Source of the DNA: Gigaspora margarita
Taxonomy: Eukaryota > Glomeromycota > Glomeromycetes > Diversisporales > Gigasporaceae
Assembly: GCA_009809945.1 (NCBI GenBank)
Contig: WTPW01000325.1
Location: 351,599 to 415,598 of the forward strand
Length of the DNA: 64,000 bases
Direction of reading: 5' to 3'
In this document: piece after piece, positions 58,566-64,000 of the stretch
How the letters are laid out: each line of letters starts with the position of its first letter
Position numbering within the stretch: the first letter of the stretch is position 1
Program-made: the position numbers and the translations under genes
Notes under the pieces: generated by a model
The model's input: only the letters and a program-made list of their open reading frames with translations
Database searches by the model: none
Told to the model about the DNA's origin: nothing

Positions 58566-59502
58566 TGATATTGAGAAAATATGCTTTCTATAAATGGCAT
58601 ATAACACACAGCCATATAATATAAATGTCAATCCGGGTACGTTAACTGATTGATGTTTCTTTTTTCTTGGCAGTATTCAAATGATTTTGAATTCGTTTCG
58701 GGTTCATTTATCCCGATGAGCGAGCTAATTTCTTTTTTTTTATTTAATTTACTTCCAATTCAACATTATCTCATATTATGATACATTTCGTTATTTTTAT
58801 CAGTAAATACCATCATTATTATTTAAGCGTATCGGAAAACATTATGAGAGAGTAATAGACCAGAGTTTGTGTTTGTATCCGCACCTATTTTAGATTAGAT
58901 ACGAACGTACTGTAACTAACTATTAAGGAGGGAGAAGGTATACGTTTAACCGATTTAACTCTAATAGTTACTAGGAGGTAAGTTTCTGATTTACTCAAAT
59001 AAAGGTCTCTTCAGCACTACACTAGCTTACCTTTGTTTTTCTTAAGTAAAATCGAAGGGGACTTTTCTTCTTTTATTGAATTCAAACTCGTTCGTTTTTA
59101 TACATTTGGATTTAATATATTTAACATGCTATTTAACACGTTTCGTGCTATTCAACAATGGTACTACTAAGCCTATCACGTTGATGTACTACTATCTAGA
59201 ATTTTTATAATTCTTACTCTTAACACGCATACGTGCTAACACGTTAACGTGTTATGAAGATTTTACAAAAGGGGGACGCTTAAAGCCGGGTCTATCATGA
59301 ATTTAAATTGACGTTAAGGTTAGGGTCAGTTTAAAGCCTATAGGGGCTAAAGTTAGAAGGCATTATATGTAAAATCGTCTCCCTGGCATTTTTTCTTAAT
59401 GGACCAAGAAAGGTTTAAACACTCGTTTCCTGTATTTCTCGCATTTTTTACTTTTTTTGCTTCGTCGGGATGATCCGTGTAAACAAAAACATGCGATTTT
59501 AA
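58566..59502. other. No supported gene
   Basis: Mixed AT-rich sequence. Repeated AACACG and CACGTT motifs near 59125-59250 (AACACGTTTCG, ACACGCATACGTGC, CACGTTAACGTG) include small palindromes. No coding gene is supported. Confidence 0.45.
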
Positions 59503-59700
59503 TTGGTCGTGCGAAAAGGAAGATCTCGTGATGGACCTGGCTTTAAATCAACCCCAAAAGGGGCGATTAAATGTTACTTTAATCATCAAACATTTAATGA
59601 ATTATACAAAAATGGAAATGCAAGTTATTTTATACTAAAGAAAGAAAAGAAGATCTATATTCAAGCGTGGGAGCGGGTAAAAACTAATAGGGAAATTTAA
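59503..59700 (+). CDS. Hypothetical short protein
   Basis: A 65-codon frame, MVVRKGRSRDGPGFKSTPKG onward. It is basic, contains KCYFNHQTFNEL, and ends WERVKTNREI at a TAA. The amino-acid mix looks more protein-like than most chance frames in this AT-rich window, and the frame is open for some codons upstream. No family is recognised, and no intron partner or promoter is visible. It may be an exon, a remnant or chance. Confidence 0.3.
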   Translation: MVVRKGRSRDGPGFKSTPKGAIKCYFNHQTFNELYKNGNASYFILKKEKKIYIQAWERVKTNREI

Positions 59701-60236
59701 ATGCCTTGTCACATTAGGGTGTGAAATTGCATATTAAACACAAACTTAGTCGAGATCATATAATAGATTTTACTAATTAAGATTTTTCCGGAAATATACG
59801 AATTTATGTCGATCATTTCAAATCTATTGGTTGCTAATATGTAAACATCGGGAAGGTGCTAAAACATAATATTAACGGTAGTAATTTTTATCTTTAATAT
59901 CTCATAAATTAATGAAGATATACCCATAAAATTATACTTGTTCAAATCGTTTTAATGTGCTCTTTAGTGTAATAGAACCATTTTCGCTCCTTTTATATAA
60001 ATTAAAGCAGAATTCAGTAACAAAAATCACATTTTTATTATTGAAAATTCAAAATGGCTCTATTATGTCAAAGACCATGTCAAGATGATTTGAATAAGTA
60101 TAATTTTATAAGTATGCCTTTAATAGTTCACAAGTTATTAAAGTTTAGAATTTACTATGTTTTGCTAGTCATAAAAATTGATCGACAAAAAAAAATGTTA
60201 TGAGAGTTTACTATATGATCTTCACTATGTTTGTAA
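59701..60236. other. No supported gene
   Basis: AT-rich, with a long imperfect inverted arrangement around TAAAATTATACTTGTTCAAA near 59929-59948 and TTTGAATAAGTATAATTTTA near 60090-60109. AATGGCTCTATTATG and AATAGAACCATTTT lie between, so this may be a further worn foldback of about 200 bp. No coding gene. Confidence 0.45.
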
Positions 60237-60367
60237 ATCATATGCAGGGCCAGTGATTTTCTGCATTTCACGGAATGCCGCAGAAATCACGGAATTAGGT
60301 TGTAAACACGGAATGTATTAAGAATAGCACGAAATTGCCGCAGAAAGTAGGGATTTATAAATTACTG

Positions 60368-61804
60368 TAGTGCACTGACTAAAGTACCCCCCTTTTTTCG
60401 TACCCCCCATGCGAAATACCCGGGTATTTTGCATGGCACTTTTTTTTTTGCCAAGAATAATACCCGGGTATTTTATAATTATTGAAGGCGGGATTTTTTA
60501 TAAGACCCGGGTATTTTATACTGCACAACGCCTAATAATGATGCTGCCCGAAACTTAATAGTTTCGGATTGACTGAAACTGAAACTGGTATTACCAGTTT
60601 CGGACATGATCTTCTTGGCCTATGCAACAGAGATTATAGATATGCATGTGATAGAAATTGTAGTACGTATGCATACGACAAGAGATTATAAAGTATATGG
60701 TGAATCTTAGTGCTTTCTTACTTCGCTTGTCTTGTCACTTGTTCTCTTAGATGCCCGATTATAAGCTGGCCCCAGCCTTCCGCCCTCTCTCATTCATTGC
60801 ACCTAGCGCCCTGCTTGTTGTTATGCGTAATGAGTTGAATGTGCCGCACCATAGCATGGGCTCGAACTCGCTATTATAAAAAAAAAAATTTGATGTTGTA
60901 ACGTGTTGAATGCGTCGCACCATAAGTGTGGGCTACTTTATTAAAAGTATGTCGCGAATATTATTTATTTAAAACATAAAACATAGTCTCTTTGCTGTCC
61001 TGGTCAATAAAAATAAGTTTCTTATAAGTTCTTTTCAAGTTTTTTTTTATATAAAGTATTTGCCGTTGCTATTTTTATTCGTAGAACCTCTAATTTTTTG
61101 CTAATATTTTTTCTTTTTTTTAGTTTAACTGCTCTCTTCGTTCCTCTTACGATCTAACGACTAAAATGGGTTTCTGGAGTTGAGTTTGGGAAGTAACAAA
61201 GTTTGTTGGCAAAGTTGCTAGAGGTGCTGCAGTGGGAGCAGCCGTCGTTGCCACCGATTGAGCCGATGTAGTTGCTGAAGGCTATGCTATCAGCCAATTA
61301 GCAAAAGAAAGTCGAATTAGGATATTTAAAAAAGGTGGATTTGTGGCCGGAGCCCTTGATGTTGTTGGTGATAATTTTATGGGAGAATATGCCACGCCTT
61401 AGCGTTGGCGAATCTCAATTATGCTTCGTCACGTTAGTATTCACATGTACATAGAGTCGTTAGGAGCAATAGAAAGTAATGAAGCGGTGCACTACTCCCA
61501 TAATGTATCTTCATAATGTCTAATAAAGAAAGTGTTAATATGAGCGAGAATAATGTCGTGATAAAACTATTGTTAAATTGTGATGACATCCTGATCATAA
61601 CTTGCTCATCAATATATTAGTCTTAACATTTTGACCATGCTACTTAAAATATATCGTGTATAATACCCCCCACATAAAATACCCCCCTAGCAAAAGACCC
61701 CCCTTTGCAAGATACCCGTTACCAATCAAGAGACCCACGGGTATTTTATAAGTTTTTTTTTGGTTAGATTGCATTAGACCCGGGGTACTTTAGTCAGTGC
61801 ACTA
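60368..61804. mobile_element. Inner inverted-repeat element with a passenger gene
   Basis: Inverted ends TAGTGCACTGACTAAAGTAC and its exact complement at 61785-61804. Subterminal zones contain repeated ATACCCGGGTATTTT and ACCCCCC blocks (about 60390-60520 and 61655-61775), resembling transposase-binding arrays. The inside is unusually GC-rich for the window and contains a small gene. No target duplication is visible at its border with the outer element, and no transposase is recognised. Confidence 0.8.
61166..61402 (+). pseudogene. Small Gly/Ala-rich ORF with two in-frame TGA codons
   Basis: From the ATG at 61166 the frame runs 79 codons to TAG at 61400-61402, interrupted only by TGA at codons 6 and 32. 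The protein-like text between is convincing: VWEVTKFVGKVARGAAVGAA, VVATD, then ADVVAEGYAISQLAKESRIR, IFKKGGFVAGALDVVGDNFM and GEYATP. A T-rich tract ending in TTTTTTTTAG lies about 44 bp before the ATG and resembles a splice acceptor, so a spliced leader exon is possible. An AATAAAG lies downstream near 61521. The product would be small, amphipathic and perhaps membrane-associated. I do not recognise it. Either it is a pseudogene with two TGG-to-TGA changes, or TGA is read as an amino acid in the source of this gene. The first is more likely. Confidence 0.5.
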
Positions 61805-62102
61805 CGGTATTTGGTTTTTTTTATAGGTACAAGGTTCTAAAAATATAACCTCCGAAAAGTTCTGATGTAGAAAATAAATAAACCTGAAATACGAGCATGG
61901 TCGGGCAAAACTTTTGAGAAAAAAATTTTTTGTTTGAAAAAAATTTTTTTCAATAAAAAAATATCGCAGAAACCACGCAGAACCTATAGAAATACCACGG
62001 AAACTGTGCAGAATTTATTAATTTTATTTGCAGAATTGGTATTTTAGTATGGACGGAATTGACCCAATAGTACCGCAGAAAATCACTGGCCCTAATCATA
62101 TG

Positions 62103-63059
62103 CAATCCTACACTCTATTGTCACATGCTTCATATACTGTACACCAAATTTACTAAATTTGTGCATGTTTAATCAAGTTTTGATCCCCTGGAGTCTAGAT
62201 CTGGGACAGTTTTACTTATTTGTGCTGGTAATACTAACTCCTAAAAAGGCAACCACCAATCAGTGAGTTCAAATTTTGATCGTTCCGGATTAGCCTGACA
62301 TGAATTCCAAACACGTGCAGAAGAAGAAAAAAGTGAAAATACACCAAAACTAGTGTTTAAATCAACTTTTTTGCACTAATTAAAAATGCCGGGACAAAAT
62401 TTTACATATAATGGACAACTATCTATAGCTATACTTTCTAAAGCTAATCTACTAACCTAACTTTGCGTTTTTACATATTTAGTTTATTTACAAAAATTAA
62501 ATTTCCTTTTTTGGGTTGTATTACCGGCACAAATAAATAAATCTGAAAATTTTTTATCAAAATTTTATGTGATTTTCGAAATATGTGAATTTTTTTGCCA
62601 AACTTTAAAATAAACAAATCAGAATGCAAATACAATATCACATTATATCTGATTTCGTATTCTGATTGGTCGTAATGCATCACGCTATTACTATGCAACC
62701 AAAATTTTTTCACGAAAAAATATTTATTGTAATTTAGTATCTTTTGCTTTTTGGCGAATACCTTATTAAATACAAAATAAAAAAAATGAGTCTCTGGAAT
62801 CTGATTAACCTTTTTTTTTACAAAGTTATATAAAAATGGGAAGTTACAAAGTTATTTCAATCCTCAGCACAAGAATTTCAACACAATTTGAATTTAATAT
62901 GACAAAAGAATAAAAGAATGAAAAAAATGAACGAATATAATGAAATATTTTCAAAAATAATCAAAATTTTCAAAAAATTTATCAAAATAATTCCTGGTGA
63001 AAAACATACATTTTTGATACACCTGCACCTACTTTTTTGATACTGATCGATATAAAATA
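62103..63059. other. No supported gene
   Basis: AT-rich sequence with no recognisable coding region. The minus frame at 62471-62713 is open for 80 codons but has no domain support. Confidence 0.5.
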
Positions 63060-64000
63060 CCAGTAAAAATAAGAATTTTCAAAACTTTGAGCGAGAATAT
63101 TCTGACAACCTTAAGACCAAATTTAGTAAAACTTTTTTTATTCGAATTCTATGACTTCATAGAATTCAAATATAAAAAATTCATCAAATTTAGTCTAGTG
63201 GTTGTCGAGTTATCTTCACTCAAAGTTAGAAAAAAATCAAAATGCCTATCAAAATAGAAGCTGCGCCAAATTTTTTATTTAGCTTTGAGCGAAGATACCT
63301 CAACAACCATCTGACCAAATTTGATAACCCTTTTTTATTTGAATTCTATAGCTTCACAGAATTCAAATAAAAAAATTTTATCGAATTTTGTCAAGTGGTT
63401 GTTAAGATATTTTCGCTCAAATCAGAAAATTAAAACAACTATCAAAATAGAAGCTGTGTCAAAATTTTTTCTAAATTTGAGCGAAGATATTTTGACAACA
63501 ATCTAACCAAATTTGATAAACCTTTCTTTATTTGAATTCTATGCCTTCATAGAATTCAAATAAAAAAGTTTTATCAAATTTGGTTAGATGGTTGTCAAGA
63601 TATCTTTCGCTCAAATTTAAAAAAAAATTGTATTTTGATCATTTTGAATTTGAAAGAAGATATCTTGACAAAAACTTGACTGAATTTGATTAATTTTTTA
63701 TTTGAATTCTATGAAGCTATAGAATTCAAATAAAAAAAGGTTTATCAAATTTGGTCAGATGGTTCCTGAGGTATCTTTGCTCAAAGTTAGATAAAAAATT
63801 TGGCACAGTTTCTATTTTGATAAGTGTTTTGATGTTTCTCTAACTTTGAATAAAGATAACTCGACAACTACTTACCTAAATTTAATAAATTTTTTTATTT
63901 GAATTCTATGAAGCTATAGAATTCGAATAAAAAAGTTTTACTAAATTTGGTCTTAAGGTTGTCAGGATATCTTTACTTAAAGTTTTGAAAATTCTAATTT
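63060..64000. mobile_element. FB1-family palindrome array, cut by the window end (FB5)
   Basis: Five palindromes centred near 63153, 63352, 63543, 63717 and 63911, about 190 bp apart, with the same arm sequence as FB1. Arms run from CTTTGAGCGAAGATATTTTG through CAATCTAACCAAATTTGATA to GAATTCTATGCCTTCATAGA. Spacers carry AAAATGCCTATCAAAATAGA. The array continues beyond the window, so its outer arm is not seen on the right. Confidence 0.85.

Larger units (their letters stand above)
60245..62094. mobile_element. hAT-like element, outer member of a nest
   Basis: Inverted ends CAGGGCCAGTGATTTTCTGC and the complement of TAGGGCCAGTGATTTTCTGC. Perfect 8-bp duplication ATCATATG (60237-60244 and 62095-62102). 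Its own sequence is only the outer parts (to about 60367 and from about 61805), rich in CGCAGAA and CACGGAA motifs. The rest is another inserted element. No hAT transposase remains. Confidence 0.92.

Noticed and set aside
61166..61402. Selenoprotein reading of the two TGA codons
   Set aside because: No SECIS-like structure was evident downstream, both sites fit tryptophan better than cysteine or selenocysteine, and decay by TGG-to-TGA is simpler.

Overview
This is an AT-rich eukaryotic nuclear window with few genes and many transposons. It most likely comes from an arbuscular mycorrhizal fungus of the Glomeromycotina, close to Rhizophagus. That placement rests on gene style: an F-box protein with uninterrupted 28-residue leucine-rich repeats, Sel1-like, TPR, SPRY and kinase remnants of the kind expanded in those genomes, short GT-AG introns, and a DIRS-type retrotransposon. 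No database search was possible, so the organism is an inference.

Intact or near-intact host genes are few. They are a multi-pass membrane protein with twelve SEQG pentapeptides (5130-6032, +), an uncharacterised cysteine-containing, coiled-coil-ended protein (8764-9567, +), a ten-exon secreted or membrane glycoprotein with one apparent frameshift (27857-31318, +), and an F-box/LRR protein (56111-57964, -). Broken host genes include Sel1-repeat (725-1085 and 45090-47365), SPRY plus TPR (1740-2945) and kinase (7085-7465) remnants.

Most of the rest is mobile DNA. A decayed DIRS element (16610-21060, -) keeps both inverted terminal repeats and the internal complementary region, and a 180-bp MITE sits in its recombinase gene. 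Several hAT-like MITEs have clear 8-bp target duplications (3047-3699, 31516-31888, 53666-53894, 54611-55294, and 60245-62094, which contains a second element carrying a small gene). Two copies of one core repeat (about 36.86-42.66 kb and 47.70-51.84 kb) were hit by different elements. Each copy therefore shows the empty site for the insertions in the other: a PIF-like element, a Tc1/mariner element with a dead transposase, two MITE families, two 1-kb foldback elements and a tRNA-derived SINE.

The most unusual theme is large foldback elements built from many tandem palindromes (22.8-26.2, 42.8-45.1, 48.1-51.0, 63.06-64.0 kb and a worn copy at 35.4-35.9 kb). They have no visible coding capacity. 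The other oddity is a small gene with two in-frame TGA codons carried inside a nested terminal-inverted-repeat element at 60.4-61.8 kb.
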